A stretch of 64,000 bases of DNA, from NCBI GenBank assembly GCA_964565415.1, contig CAZMEX010000006.1:29051-93050 (forward strand), written 5' to 3'. The position numbers were made by a program, and so were the translations under genes. Position 1 is the stretch's first letter. Every line of letters begins with the position of its first letter. The notes under the pieces were generated by a model that saw nothing but the letters and a program-made list of their open reading frames with translations, did not search any database and was not told where the DNA came from. Source of the DNA: JAIOSM01 sp964565415. GTDB lineage: Bacteria > Desulfobacterota > Desulfobacteria > Desulfobacterales > Desulfobacteraceae. Below, one piece after another: positions 17,840 through 26,632 of the stretch.

Positions 17840-18388
17840 ATGCCTGTTTTTATAAAACAATCAAATATTTCTCTATTAACTATTGTTCTCCTCTCCCTGC
17901 TCATGGGTTTGATACCTGCTATAGCCTGTAGCCATGAAGGGATTGAACTTTTTTACATCAGATATGATGTTAAAACTTCAAAACATAAAATAGTTGATAC
18001 AAACCTTATTATGATACCTTCACAAGATGAATTCAGGGCGGAAAAATTTTCTACTATTCAAACCTATGGAGCAATATCTGCAACATATAATGAGTCGGAG
18101 AAAAAATTAACAAAATTCGCCCGGGAGAAAGCGATTATTTCATTGCTGAGAAAATATGGGCTGCGCTCAATAAAGAGCAGGGATTATGACACCATAGTCA
18201 GCTATGAAGGTGCTATAAAAGCCCCAATAATCATTCTTGAAAAAGGCCTAGTTGAAAAAAACAACTCATACTTTGTGAAAATACAGGCAGATTTCAGCCC
18301 CATTGCCTTCCCGGATAAATGGAAGAACTTAAAAATAAAAAACCGCATAAAAAAAATGTTCTCCAACTTTATTTCGCTTTTCAAATGA
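17840..18388 (+). CDS. Secreted protein of unknown function
   Basis: A 182-residue protein with a signal peptide (ISLLTIVLLSLLMGLIPAIA, then C-S-H). The rest has mixed charge. A helix FAREKAIISLLRKYG followed by strands and ending YFVKIQADFSPI resembles, in layout, the LPP20-like fold of the divergently transcribed lipoprotein, but this is a visual comparison only. There is no Shine-Dalgarno site before the ATG, because 11-base repeats occupy that place. I do not recognise the family. Confidence 0.6.
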   Translation: MPVFIKQSNISLLTIVLLSLLMGLIPAIACSHEGIELFYIRYDVKTSKHKIVDTNLIMIPSQDEFRAEKFSTIQTYGAISATYNESEKKLTKFAREKAIISLLRKYGLRSIKSRDYDTIVSYEGAIKAPIIILEKGLVEKNNSYFVKIQADFSPIAFPDKWKNLKIKNRIKKMFSNFISLFK

Positions 18389-18489
18389 GACAAAGATATC
18401 TATGTTTACTTTATCTTAAATTTGTTTTAATATTCAAAAACTTACCAACAGGCAGGCTACTTTAAATAAATTTTAGGCATGGAGCAAGA

Positions 18490-19917
18490 ATGAACAGAAA
18501 AGAGTTGGAAAAACTTGAAAAAAAAATCTTAAAAAAAGATAAAAACAGTTTTGAATACTTAAATAAAAAACAGGCATCTGCAGCATTCGCATTTGCTGAA
18601 GAGTATAAAACATTTCTTAATAATGCAAAAACCGAAAGAGAAGCCGTAAATGAAATTGTAAAAATGGCTAAGGCAAATGGATTTATTGATATAGATATGA
18701 TTACAGATAAAACTCCATTAAAAGAGAAAAAATACTATAGGGTGTTTAAGGGAAAAAGTGTAGGAGTTGCTGTTCTAGGACAAGATTCCATTGAAAATGG
18801 ATTAAATATCATAGCTTCCCATATTGATTCACCAAGGCTCGACCTTAAACAAAACCCTTTATACGAAGATCTTGATCTTGCACTTATGAAAACCCACTAT
18901 TATGGGGGTATAAAAAAGTATCAATGGCTTAACATACCACTGGCACTGCACGGAATAATTATTAAATCCAATGGAGAAAAACTTAATATCACAATTGGTG
19001 AAGACTTAAAAGATCCAATCTTTGCTGTGTCTGACCTTTTACCCCACCTTTCAGGAAAACTTCAGCAAAATAAAAAATTATCTGAGGTATTTGATGGTGA
19101 AAAGCTGAATATCCTGTGTGGAAGCATACCCCTGGGAGATGAGAAAACAAAAAATCGATACAAACTTGCTGTATTAAAACTTCTTTATGACAAATATGGA
19201 ATCATTGAAGAAGATTTTGTGAGTGCTGAGATAGAAGCTGTTCCTGCATCAAATGCCAGAGATATTGGGTTTGACCGCTCAATGATAGGGGCCTATGGAC
19301 AAGATGATAGAATTTGTGCCTTTACAGAGCTAAAAGCTTTACTTGCTCTTAAAAACCCTGGCAGAACAGCTCTTGCTCTTTTTTTTGATAAAGAAGAAAT
19401 TGGCAGCGTGGGAAATACAAGTGCAAAATCAAAGATTACTGAAGATTTTATTTTAGAACTTCTTTTCTTAAACCGGGAAAAACCTGATTTTAGAACCATG
19501 CGAAAAAGTATAAACAGCTCCATTTGTCTTTCAGCAGATGTTAATGCTGCAATGGACCCTGATTATAAAGAGGTCCATGAAAAAATGAATGCTGCAAGAC
19601 TTGGGAGAGGTATCTGCATTACAAAATATACAGGGAGTCGTGGCAAGACAGGTGCCAGCGATGCCAATGCAGAATTTCTTGGTAAAATAATTGAGCTTTT
19701 TAATAATAATAAAATAGTCTGGCAGACAGGTGAACTCGGTAAAACTGATGAAGGCGGCGGAGGTACCCTTGGAAAATTTCTTGCTGAATCTGGCATGGAT
19801 GTTTTAGATTGCGGACCTGCTCTTCTCTCAATGCACTCACCCCTTGAAATATCGAGCAAAGCTGATATCCATATGACATATAGTGGTTATAAAAGTTTTT
19901 TTGAATCAAATGGCTGA
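18490..19917 (+). CDS. M18-family aminopeptidase (aspartyl aminopeptidase type)
   Basis: A 475-residue cytoplasmic metallopeptidase removing N-terminal acidic residues from peptides. The two-zinc site marks are visible in order: ASHIDSPRLD (first zinc His), LFFDKEEIGSVG (catalytic Glu and next ligand), SADVNAAMDP, and a C-terminal SMHSPLE histidine. Length agrees with bacterial M18 enzymes. An AGGCATGGAGC stretch upstream supplies a ribosome site. The PBP4-type gene follows with an eight-base overlap. Confidence 0.88.
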   Translation: MNRKELEKLEKKILKKDKNSFEYLNKKQASAAFAFAEEYKTFLNNAKTEREAVNEIVKMAKANGFIDIDMITDKTPLKEKKYYRVFKGKSVGVAVLGQDSIENGLNIIASHIDSPRLDLKQNPLYEDLDLALMKTHYYGGIKKYQWLNIPLALHGIIIKSNGEKLNITIGEDLKDPIFAVSDLLPHLSGKLQQNKKLSEVFDGEKLNILCGSIPLGDEKTKNRYKLAVLKLLYDKYGIIEEDFVSAEIEAVPASNARDIGFDRSMIGAYGQDDRICAFTELKALLALKNPGRTALALFFDKEEIGSVGNTSAKSKITEDFILELLFLNREKPDFRTMRKSINSSICLSADVNAAMDPDYKEVHEKMNAARLGRGICITKYTGSRGKTGASDANAEFLGKIIELFNNNKIVWQTGELGKTDEGGGGTLGKFLAESGMDVLDCGPALLSMHSPLEISSKADIHMTYSGYKSFFESNG

Positions 19918-21109
19918 TAAAAAAGCATCCCTACTGACTTATATTCTTTTTTTAATAATTTCTGTTTGGATTTTCACTCCATTAGCAGGGGCTGAAAACA
20001 GTGATATTGGATTTTTGCTGACAGATAAAAATGGTAAACCTTTAATTGCTGAAAATATTGATAAACCCTTAATTCCTGCATCAATACTAAAGATAGTTAC
20101 CTCGCTTGCAGCCATCTCATATCTTGGAGAAAATTACAGATATCAAACATATTTTTATTATAATAAACAAAGCCATAGCCTTTATATCAAAGGGTTTGGT
20201 GATCCTTTGTTCATATCTGAAGAGATAAAAAAGGCATGCACCCTTGTGTCAGATAGATTAAAAAAAGAGAATATTGATTTTATCAACAATATTGTGCTTG
20301 ACAACTCTTTTTTTGAAAAGAAAATCACTATCCCTGGAAGGAGCAATACATTAAATCCATACGATGCATACCCAGGGGCTTTATGTGCAAACTTTAACAC
20401 CATATTTTTCAAAACAGATAGTAATGACCATGAAATTGTCAGCGCGGAAAAGCAGACTCCTCTGCTGCCAGAATATAGAAAAAAAATCATTGCAACAAAT
20501 CTCAAGAAAGGCAGGATAACTCTCTCCCAAAAAGAGAGCCTGTTGTATCCAGGACTTTTAATAAAATATTTTCTGGAAAAAAATAGTGTGGGAGTGTTAG
20601 GGGGAATAACTTTAGGAAAAATTACTGCAAAAGAGCTGCCTTTTTTAATATATACTTCAACTTTTGATCTTAAAATGATAGTACAAAATCTATTAAAATA
20701 TTCCAATAATTTCATTGCAAATCAGGTTTTATTAACCCTGGGTGCCCGCAATGCAAACGCACCTTCCAACCTTCATATATCAACCACAGCTGTAAACCTG
20801 TTTTTATCAAAGAACTTTAAGGAGATGAAAATTCAGTATTGTGAAGGTTCCGGCATCTCAAGGCAGAATAGAATTTCCAGCAAAGATATGATTAAAATCC
20901 TAATAAAATTCATACCCTGGCACTCTCTAATGAAACAAGATAAAAGCGGGTTTTATAAGACAGGTACACTCTCCAGGATAAGAACACGAGCTGGTTATAT
21001 TACAGGAAAAAACAACTCCTTATACCCATATGTGATAATGATAAATCAGAAAAATAGAAGCTATAACGATATTTTATTGAAAATGAAAAAAAGAGTACAG
21101 AGTCTCTAA
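19910..21109 (+). CDS. dacB: D-alanyl-D-alanine carboxypeptidase/endopeptidase, S13 family (PBP4 type)
   Basis: The start at ATG 19910 (399 residues) gives a clean signal peptide, MADKKASLLTYILFLIIS to TPLAGA; a GTG nine codons upstream is less likely. The periplasmic serine enzyme keeps all three penicillin-binding motifs: S-x-x-K as SILK (58-61), S-x-N in YSNNFIAN and K-T-G in FYKTGTLSR. It trims or cleaves peptidoglycan cross-links. It is shorter than E. coli DacB (about 477). The end overlaps folE2, which is on the other strand, by four bases. Confidence 0.88.
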   Translation: MADKKASLLTYILFLIISVWIFTPLAGAENSDIGFLLTDKNGKPLIAENIDKPLIPASILKIVTSLAAISYLGENYRYQTYFYYNKQSHSLYIKGFGDPLFISEEIKKACTLVSDRLKKENIDFINNIVLDNSFFEKKITIPGRSNTLNPYDAYPGALCANFNTIFFKTDSNDHEIVSAEKQTPLLPEYRKKIIATNLKKGRITLSQKESLLYPGLLIKYFLEKNSVGVLGGITLGKITAKELPFLIYTSTFDLKMIVQNLLKYSNNFIANQVLLTLGARNANAPSNLHISTTAVNLFLSKNFKEMKIQYCEGSGISRQNRISSKDMIKILIKFIPWHSLMKQDKSGFYKTGTLSRIRTRAGYITGKNNSLYPYVIMINQKNRSYNDILLKMKKRVQSL

Positions 21110-21891
21110 GATTTGTACATCTCACCCTTTTCAATATAGGCATAGGCACTGTGATTATGGATGGATTCAAAATTCTCAGCACTCACTTCAAACCATGTAA
21201 TGTTGTTGTCAGCTATTAATTCAGAAGCGACTTCCCTTACAAGGTCTTCCACAAACATGGGTTTATTGTAAGCACTCTCTGTTACGTATTTTTCATCTTC
21301 CCTTTTTAAAACAGAATAGAGTTCACTTGAAGCTGATTTTTCTACAATATCAACAATATCTTCAATCCAGATAAATCTTTTAAATCTTGCACTCACAAGT
21401 ACTTGACCTCGCTGGTTATGAGCTCCATATTCACTTATTTCTTTTGAGCATGGGCAGACAGATGTTACAGGGACCGCAACCTTCAAGACAATATCCCTGT
21501 TTTTTTCTCTACCTGAAAAACCAATAATTGTACATGAATAATCCATAAGTCCTGAAGTCCCGGAAACAGGAGCTGTTTTACTGATAAAATAGGGAAAAGC
21601 AATCTCAATGTGAGAAGATTCAGCTCCTAAAGTCTCTTTCATATCTTCTAAGATATTTGTTAAGGATTCTAAAGAGACTTGCTGCCTGAAAACATGGAGC
21701 ATTTCAACAAAGCGGCTCATATGGGTGCCTTTGAGCTGATGGGGGAGATCAACAAACATGCTGATTTTAGCTACAGTTGATTGAAATCCCTTGGATTTAT
21801 CACGCACTTTTACAGGATATTTCAGCTCTTTTATACCGACCTTGTCAATTGGAATTTTTCTAAAATCTGGTTGGCTTTGAATATCAATCAT
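21106..21891 (-). CDS. folE2: GTP cyclohydrolase FolE2 (type IB)
   Basis: A 261-residue enzyme of the T-fold family that converts GTP to dihydroneopterin triphosphate, the first step of folate synthesis. The type IB marks are present: LKGTHMSRFVEML and the metal-site segment TSVCPCSKEISEYGAHNQRG. In this organism it supplies the tetrahydrofolate used by the Wood-Ljungdahl genes at 51293-62830. It overlaps ttcA by eight bases and is the last gene of the asd-greA-rpoZ-ttcA-folE2 run. Confidence 0.93.
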   Translation of the reverse strand: MIDIQSQPDFRKIPIDKVGIKELKYPVKVRDKSKGFQSTVAKISMFVDLPHQLKGTHMSRFVEMLHVFRQQVSLESLTNILEDMKETLGAESSHIEIAFPYFISKTAPVSGTSGLMDYSCTIIGFSGREKNRDIVLKVAVPVTSVCPCSKEISEYGAHNQRGQVLVSARFKRFIWIEDIVDIVEKSASSELYSVLKREDEKYVTESAYNKPMFVEDLVREVASELIADNNITWFEVSAENFESIHNHSAYAYIEKGEMYKS

Positions 21892-22594
21892 TTATCACTT
21901 GTCCCATTGCCTTAAAGATATTTCCTTTAATGTGATTATTCTGCGCATATAAATTATTCAGCATATCCCTGACTTCTTTTCTCTTGGATGTATTGTCACT
22001 GGGACATGTGTTAACAAATTCCGGGAAACCACACTTCCGGCAAAACTTATTAATTGTATCTTTATCAAGATAGCTTAAGGGTCTAATTATCTGAAATCTG
22101 CCATCAAAAAATAATTGTTCTGGCTTCATGCTGTCTAATCTGCCTGCATATAGCATATTAATAAAAAAAGTTTCAATTATATCATCTTTATGGTGCCCCA
22201 GAGCAATCTTGTTACATTCCAACTCCCGGGCAATCTCAAAAAGCCTTTTTCTCCTTAATCTGGAACACAAAAAACATGGATTCTCCCTGTTTTTTTCAGA
22301 GTGTGCATATACTCCATAATCAGTATATTCTATTCTGATAGTGTCATAATATTTATTAACAAATGTTTCAAGCTTTTTTGCAAATGAATTTTCAAACCCC
22401 AGGTCAATATAAACAGGAAAAATATTAAAATTAACAGGAGCTTTTTTTTGAAAAGAAGATAAAATGGTTAAAAGTGCGAGGCTGTCTTTCCCTCCAGAAA
22501 CACCAACAAGGATGTTTTCTTTATCCAAAATCATGTTGTAGTCAAAAATTGCCTTACCCACAGCATGATCAACTCTCTTCTGAATCATCCCCAT
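21884..22594 (-). CDS. ttcA: TtcA-family tRNA sulfurtransferase
   Basis: A 236-residue PP-loop ATPase. The P-loop SGGKDSLALL (about 34-43) activates the tRNA base. The PCFLCSRLRR and NTCPSDN cysteines match the iron-sulfur site of TtcA proteins, which thiolate cytidine 32 of some tRNAs. The GHHKDDIIETFFINMLY motif is also typical. It starts inside the 3' end of rpoZ, overlapping by 26 bases. A TtuA-like or other PP-loop role is possible but less likely. Confidence 0.85.
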   Translation of the reverse strand: MGMIQKRVDHAVGKAIFDYNMILDKENILVGVSGGKDSLALLTILSSFQKKAPVNFNIFPVYIDLGFENSFAKKLETFVNKYYDTIRIEYTDYGVYAHSEKNRENPCFLCSRLRRKRLFEIARELECNKIALGHHKDDIIETFFINMLYAGRLDSMKPEQLFFDGRFQIIRPLSYLDKDTINKFCRKCGFPEFVNTCPSDNTSKRKEVRDMLNNLYAQNNHIKGNIFKAMGQVIND

Positions 22595-22778
22595 CTTTTT
22601 TTACTGTAACACGTTTTGCAGCAATTTCACGTAACACAGTTACAACATCTTTATTTTTTGATTTTATTAAAAAATCTCCACCTTCTCTAACCTGTCTTAC
22701 CCGTTTAGCTGCCAGATGAACAAGCTGAAACCTGTTATCGACATTTTGCAGACAATCTTCAATTGTAACTCTAGCCAA
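22569..22778 (-). CDS. rpoZ: RNA polymerase omega subunit
   Basis: The start is the TTG at 22778, which lies seven bases after GGAGG (22786-22790) and gives the family N-terminus MARVTIEDCLQNVDNRF; a TTG two codons earlier is too close to the ribosome site. The protein is then 69 residues. Omega helps RNA polymerase assemble and carries the binding surface for alarmone in proteobacteria. The next gene, ttcA, starts inside its 3' end. Confidence 0.92.
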   Translation of the reverse strand: MARVTIEDCLQNVDNRFQLVHLAAKRVRQVREGGDFLIKSKNKDVVTVLREIAAKRVTVKKDGDDSEES

Positions 22779-22794
22779 AGTCAAACCTCCTTAT

Positions 22795-23262
22795 TTATAA
22801 AATATCAATAACTTCATAAGTTCTTTTTCCGCCAGGTGCCTGGAGTGTTGCTTCATCACCAGGTTTTTTGCCAAGAAGTGCTCTTCCCAGCGGCGAAGCA
22901 ACTGATATTTTCCCTTTTTTAATATCTGCTTCATCCTCTCCAACTATCTGGTATTCAAACTCTTCTTCAGAATCAATATTTTCCACCAGTACTTTACAGG
23001 CGAATCGTACACAATCTTTTTTTACCTTATCAGGATCAACCACTTCAGCATTAGCTAATTTATACCCTATCTCACCGATTCTTCCCTGAATAAAGCCCTG
23101 TTTTTCTTTTGCAGCATCAAACTCTGCATTTTCTGAAAGATCACCATGGGCCCTTGCTATTGCAATTGCTTTTATATTTTCCGGCCGATCAACACTTTTT
23201 AATCTTTTGAGCTCTGCATTAAGAGCTTCATATCCTTGTTTTGTTATTGCTATTTTACCCAA
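22795..23262 (-). CDS. greA: Transcription elongation factor GreA
   Basis: A 155-residue factor that rescues backtracked RNA polymerase. The N-terminal coiled coil carries ARAHGDLSENAEFDAAKE with the conserved acidic tip, and the C-terminal FKBP-like domain has SPLGRALLGKKPGDE. The start is a TTG with GGAG ten bases upstream. It is followed by rpoZ after 16 bases. Confidence 0.94.
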   Translation of the reverse strand: MGKIAITKQGYEALNAELKRLKSVDRPENIKAIAIARAHGDLSENAEFDAAKEKQGFIQGRIGEIGYKLANAEVVDPDKVKKDCVRFACKVLVENIDSEEEFEYQIVGEDEADIKKGKISVASPLGRALLGKKPGDEATLQAPGGKRTYEVIDIL

Positions 23263-23292
23263 ACCTCAACTTCTCCTAAATTGCTTATAAAT

Positions 23293-24324
23293 TTATAAAT
23301 AATTTTGAGCTAAAAGCTTGCCTATCTGGACTGTATTAGTCGCAGCACCTTTTCTTATATTGTCAGAAACAATCCAGAGATCAATTCCGTTTTCAATACT
23401 CACGTCTTCCCTTATTCTACCAACAAAGGTTAAATCATTTCCTTGAGCATCTAAAGCAAGAGGATAAACACTGTTTTGAGGATCATCCAACACCTTTACT
23501 CCGGGAGCAGTTTCCAATAGAGAACGTATCTGATCAGATGTTGCATGTTTGAAAGTTTCTACATTAACAGATTCAGAATGGGAATAAAAAACAGGAACAC
23601 GTACAGTAGTAGCAGTGATTCCAATTTCTTGGTCACCAAGAATCTTTCTTGTTTCATTGACCATTTTCATCTCTTCTCTTGAGTAGCCTGAATCAAGAAA
23701 AGAGTCTATCTGTGGCAATACATTAAAGGCAATTGGATGGGGATACACTTCAGCCACACAAGGTTTGCCAGCAACAAAAGCCTTGGTCTGCTCTGTAAGC
23801 TCATTTATAGCCTTTACCCCTGAACCTGAAACAGCTTGATAGGTGGAGATAACCAGCCTTTTTATTCCAAATTTTTTATGTATGGGATTTAAAGCAACAA
23901 CCATTTGTATGGTTGAACAATTGGGATTTGCAATAATTCCTCTGTTTTTATAACCTGCAACAGCATCTGGATTAACTTCAGGTACAATAAGGGGAATCTC
24001 TGGATCCATACGCCAGGCACTGGAGTTATCCACTACCACACAACCAGCATCAGCAGCAAATGGTGCAAACTTTAAACTTGTATCACCACCAGCTGAAAAA
24101 AGAGCAAGATCAAATCCTTTAAAGGAATCCTTTGTCATCTCTTCAACAACAAAGGTTTCATCCTTAAATTTTATTTTTTTCCCTGCTGAACGACTCGATG
24201 CAAGAAGCTTAAAATTATTAATCATAAAATCCTGCTCTTCAAGGCAGGTCAACATCTGATTTCCCACAGCTCCTGTTGCACCTGCAACAATAACATTTAA
24301 TTTTTTTTCAACCTTTTTAACCAT
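23293..24324 (-). CDS. asd: Aspartate-semialdehyde dehydrogenase
   Basis: A 343-residue NADP-dependent enzyme making aspartate semialdehyde for lysine, threonine, methionine and diaminopimelate. The nucleotide-binding loop is VAGATGAVGNQ (13-23) and the catalytic cysteine is C136 in NPNCST. The 16-base sequence holding the start and ribosome site is duplicated in tandem (24324-24355), so two AGAGG sites lie upstream. greA follows after 30 bases. Confidence 0.93.
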   Translation of the reverse strand: MVKKVEKKLNVIVAGATGAVGNQMLTCLEEQDFMINNFKLLASSRSAGKKIKFKDETFVVEEMTKDSFKGFDLALFSAGGDTSLKFAPFAADAGCVVVDNSSAWRMDPEIPLIVPEVNPDAVAGYKNRGIIANPNCSTIQMVVALNPIHKKFGIKRLVISTYQAVSGSGVKAINELTEQTKAFVAGKPCVAEVYPHPIAFNVLPQIDSFLDSGYSREEMKMVNETRKILGDQEIGITATTVRVPVFYSHSESVNVETFKHATSDQIRSLLETAPGVKVLDDPQNSVYPLALDAQGNDLTFVGRIREDVSIENGIDLWIVSDNIRKGAATNTVQIGKLLAQNYL

Positions 24325-24355
24325 TGATAACCTCTAAAATTGATAACCTCTAAAA
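24324..24355. repeat. Tandem 16-base duplication in the asd leader
   Basis: TTGATAACCTCTAAAA is present twice head to tail (24324-24339 and 24340-24355, plus-strand sense). Each copy contains CCTCT, the complement of an AGAGG ribosome site for asd, so the gene has two such sites, one seven and one 23 bases or so from the ATG. Confidence 0.85.
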
Positions 24356-24383
24356 TTTCAATATTTTTATTCTTTTATTTTTA

Positions 24384-25121
24384 TTATTTATTTTTCTGCC
24401 GTGAAGATATAGAGTGATGAGAATAAAGCAAAGTAAGAGGTCCTGAAACAATATAAACAGATAAAACTGCAAATAAAACTATCCAGGGCTCATATGCAAC
24501 AGTTGCAAGGACTAAAACCAATCCCACAAGCCTGTTAAATTTCATTTTATTAAAAAGAGATACTTTTTTAAAGCTGTTATATTTAATTGAACTTACCATA
24601 CAAAAAGATAAAGAATAGAGCATTACCAGAAAAACTATCTGATAATTATCAGGAGCAATATTAAGCCGTGAAAAGAGTAAAATAGTAACAGCGGTCATTC
24701 CGGCAGCAACAGGAATAGGAAGCCCTTCAAAACTATTAGAACTTTGCGGGGTCCCAGCTGTTGTATTAAACCTTGCAAGGCGAAGCGCACCACAAATCAT
24801 AAAAAGAAAGCCTGCAACCCAGCCAAGCCTTCCCATGGGTTTGAGCACCCAGAGTATCATAGTAAGAGATGGTGCCATACCAAAAGTCACAAGATCAGCA
24901 AGGGAATCATACTCAATACCAAACCTGCTGGTAGTATTTGTTGCCCTGGCAATTTTCCCATCAAACAGATCAAAAATGCCTCCAATTAATATGGCAATGG
25001 CTGCATCGGTAAATCGTGCATCAACTGAGGCAAGGATTGCGTAGAATCCACAGAATATATTCATGGATGTAAAAAAATTAGGTAATATATAAATTCCTTT
25101 TTTAATATTTTCCTTTTCCAT
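24384..25121 (-). CDS. pssA: CDP-diacylglycerol-serine O-phosphatidyltransferase
   Basis: A polytopic inner-membrane enzyme making phosphatidylserine. The start at 25121 lies seven bases after GGAGG (25129-25133); the ATG two codons upstream at 25127 is only one base from that site. The protein is 245 residues. The CDP-alcohol phosphotransferase motif D-G-x2-A-R-x8-G-x3-D-x3-D is intact, from FDGKIARAT to YDSLAD. It works with psd, immediately upstream, to make phosphatidylethanolamine. Confidence 0.92.
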   Translation of the reverse strand: MEKENIKKGIYILPNFFTSMNIFCGFYAILASVDARFTDAAIAILIGGIFDLFDGKIARATNTTSRFGIEYDSLADLVTFGMAPSLTMILWVLKPMGRLGWVAGFLFMICGALRLARFNTTAGTPQSSNSFEGLPIPVAAGMTAVTILLFSRLNIAPDNYQIVFLVMLYSLSFCMVSSIKYNSFKKVSLFNKMKFNRLVGLVLVLATVAYEPWIVLFAVLSVYIVSGPLTLLYSHHSISSRQKNK

Positions 25122-25123
25122 TT

Positions 25124-25819
25124 TCATCCCTCCTTTTCAGTAAAAAACCCTAATATGGATGATCCAGCCTTAACCTGGTCACCTTTTGAAACTACAACTT
25201 TTGTATCCCAGGGCAGATAAAGATCAAGCCTTGACCCAAAACGAATCATACCATAACGATCTCCCCTCCTTAGAAAAGAGTTCTTTTCAACTTTACAGAT
25301 AATTCTTCTGGCAATTAAGCCTGCAATCTGCACAACCTTATAAGTATGACCAGCTGTTGTATTAATTGTCAAAGCACTTCTTTCATTATGAACAGATGCC
25401 TTATCAAAAGATGCATTGAAAAATTTGCCTGGAGTGTATTTAACTTCTTGAACAACTCCATCAAATGGTACCCTGTTAACATGCACACTAAAAACATTCA
25501 TAAAGATACTTATTTTAAGGGCCCTGGTTTCAACATATTCATTTTGATTCTCATCATTTATGATCTTTTCAATGACAATAACCCTGCCGTCGGCTGGTGA
25601 TACTATTGCCCCAATCTCTTTGGTAATAAATCTTTCAGGATCCCTAAAGAACCAGCATACAAAACAAGTCAGCAAAAGAGCTACCCAGCCAAGGATAGCA
25701 ACTTCAAAATAGAACAACAGACCTGTAACTATACCACTGATGAAGATGAATATCAAACCAGGCACTGCTACTGGCAGATATGATCTGGATAATTGTTTTT
25801 CTATATTCATTATATTCAC
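25124..25819 (-). CDS. psd: Phosphatidylserine decarboxylase, short type
   Basis: A 231-residue proenzyme that self-cleaves at a Gly-Ser bond, here FGS within MIRFGSRLDLYLP, to make the pyruvoyl group. Two hydrophobic segments near residues 15-57 anchor it to the inner membrane. Conserved SPADGRV and VNRVPFDG support the call. This short form, in which the cleavage site is FGS rather than LGST, is common in deltaproteobacteria. pssA follows directly. Confidence 0.92.
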   Translation of the reverse strand: MNIMNIEKQLSRSYLPVAVPGLIFIFISGIVTGLLFYFEVAILGWVALLLTCFVCWFFRDPERFITKEIGAIVSPADGRVIVIEKIINDENQNEYVETRALKISIFMNVFSVHVNRVPFDGVVQEVKYTPGKFFNASFDKASVHNERSALTINTTAGHTYKVVQIAGLIARRIICKVEKNSFLRRGDRYGMIRFGSRLDLYLPWDTKVVVSKGDQVKAGSSILGFFTEKEG

Positions 25820-25923
25820 AAGCTCATACTGCTTAATTTACAATTAAAAACTTTGGAGTATATCTTATATCCCATGCTTTTGTCAATAATTTTACAGCTT
25901 TATCAAACATAATCTTTAACCAA

Positions 25924-26631
25924 TCAAAGGTCTTTTTGAGATTTTTTTAATTTATTAACCTGGGCATCTGATTTTCTCAAATATTTTGGAACAAGAGAGT
26001 AGTTATCAAGCTTGTTGTTATTAAAAACAGAAGAATTTTGGGAAAAAACCTGAACAAGAGCAGAGGCACTCACTCTGTTTTGAAACAGTGGAGCAAACAC
26101 TGCTTTTTTTTTAAACCTGGTCTCCAGGATTTCTCTGTATGCAACAACCCCTGAGCCTGCAAAAAGAGCATCCTCATCTAATAATTCGAGTACATCTATT
26201 GGTTTTAAAGCTTTTTCTTCGCTCTTTTTTAACAGCTTACCGTTATTAAAGTTATAAGTTGCATGGTATAGTTCTCCTCTTTGCGCATCCATGATCACAC
26301 ATACAGGTATTGATGAAAATGAGAACTGCCATGCAATACCATCGAGACTTGAAATACCGATACAAGGTTTTGATACGGCAAAGCTGAGTCCTTTAATAGT
26401 GCTGATACCAATTCTTAAACCTGTGAAACTTCCAGGACCTCTTGCTGCTATTAATCCATCAAGTTCCCAAGGCTTAATACCTGCTCTATCCATAATTTGA
26501 GCAACCATGCCCATAATGCGCTTTGAATGGGTTTTTTTTGCTGCCCACATCTCTTCACATACAGGATTGTTATCTATAGTCAAAGCCATACTGCATTCTT
26601 TTTCAGCAGTACTTATGGCGAGTATCTTCAA
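25924..26631 (-). CDS. tsaB: tRNA threonylcarbamoyladenosine complex subunit TsaB
   Basis: A 235-residue protein of the ASKHA fold that partners TsaD in adding threonylcarbamoyl to A37 of ANN-decoding tRNAs. The conserved ILAISTAEKEC start and GPGSFTGLRIG (about 66-76) are typical. It lacks the metal-binding histidines of TsaD. It begins one base after the lon stop codon, so it is co-transcribed with lon. Confidence 0.92.
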   Translation of the reverse strand: MKILAISTAEKECSMALTIDNNPVCEEMWAAKKTHSKRIMGMVAQIMDRAGIKPWELDGLIAARGPGSFTGLRIGISTIKGLSFAVSKPCIGISSLDGIAWQFSFSSIPVCVIMDAQRGELYHATYNFNNGKLLKKSEEKALKPIDVLELLDEDALFAGSGVVAYREILETRFKKKAVFAPLFQNRVSASALVQVFSQNSSVFNNNKLDNYSLVPKYLRKSDAQVNKLKKSQKDL

Positions 26632-26632
26632 A

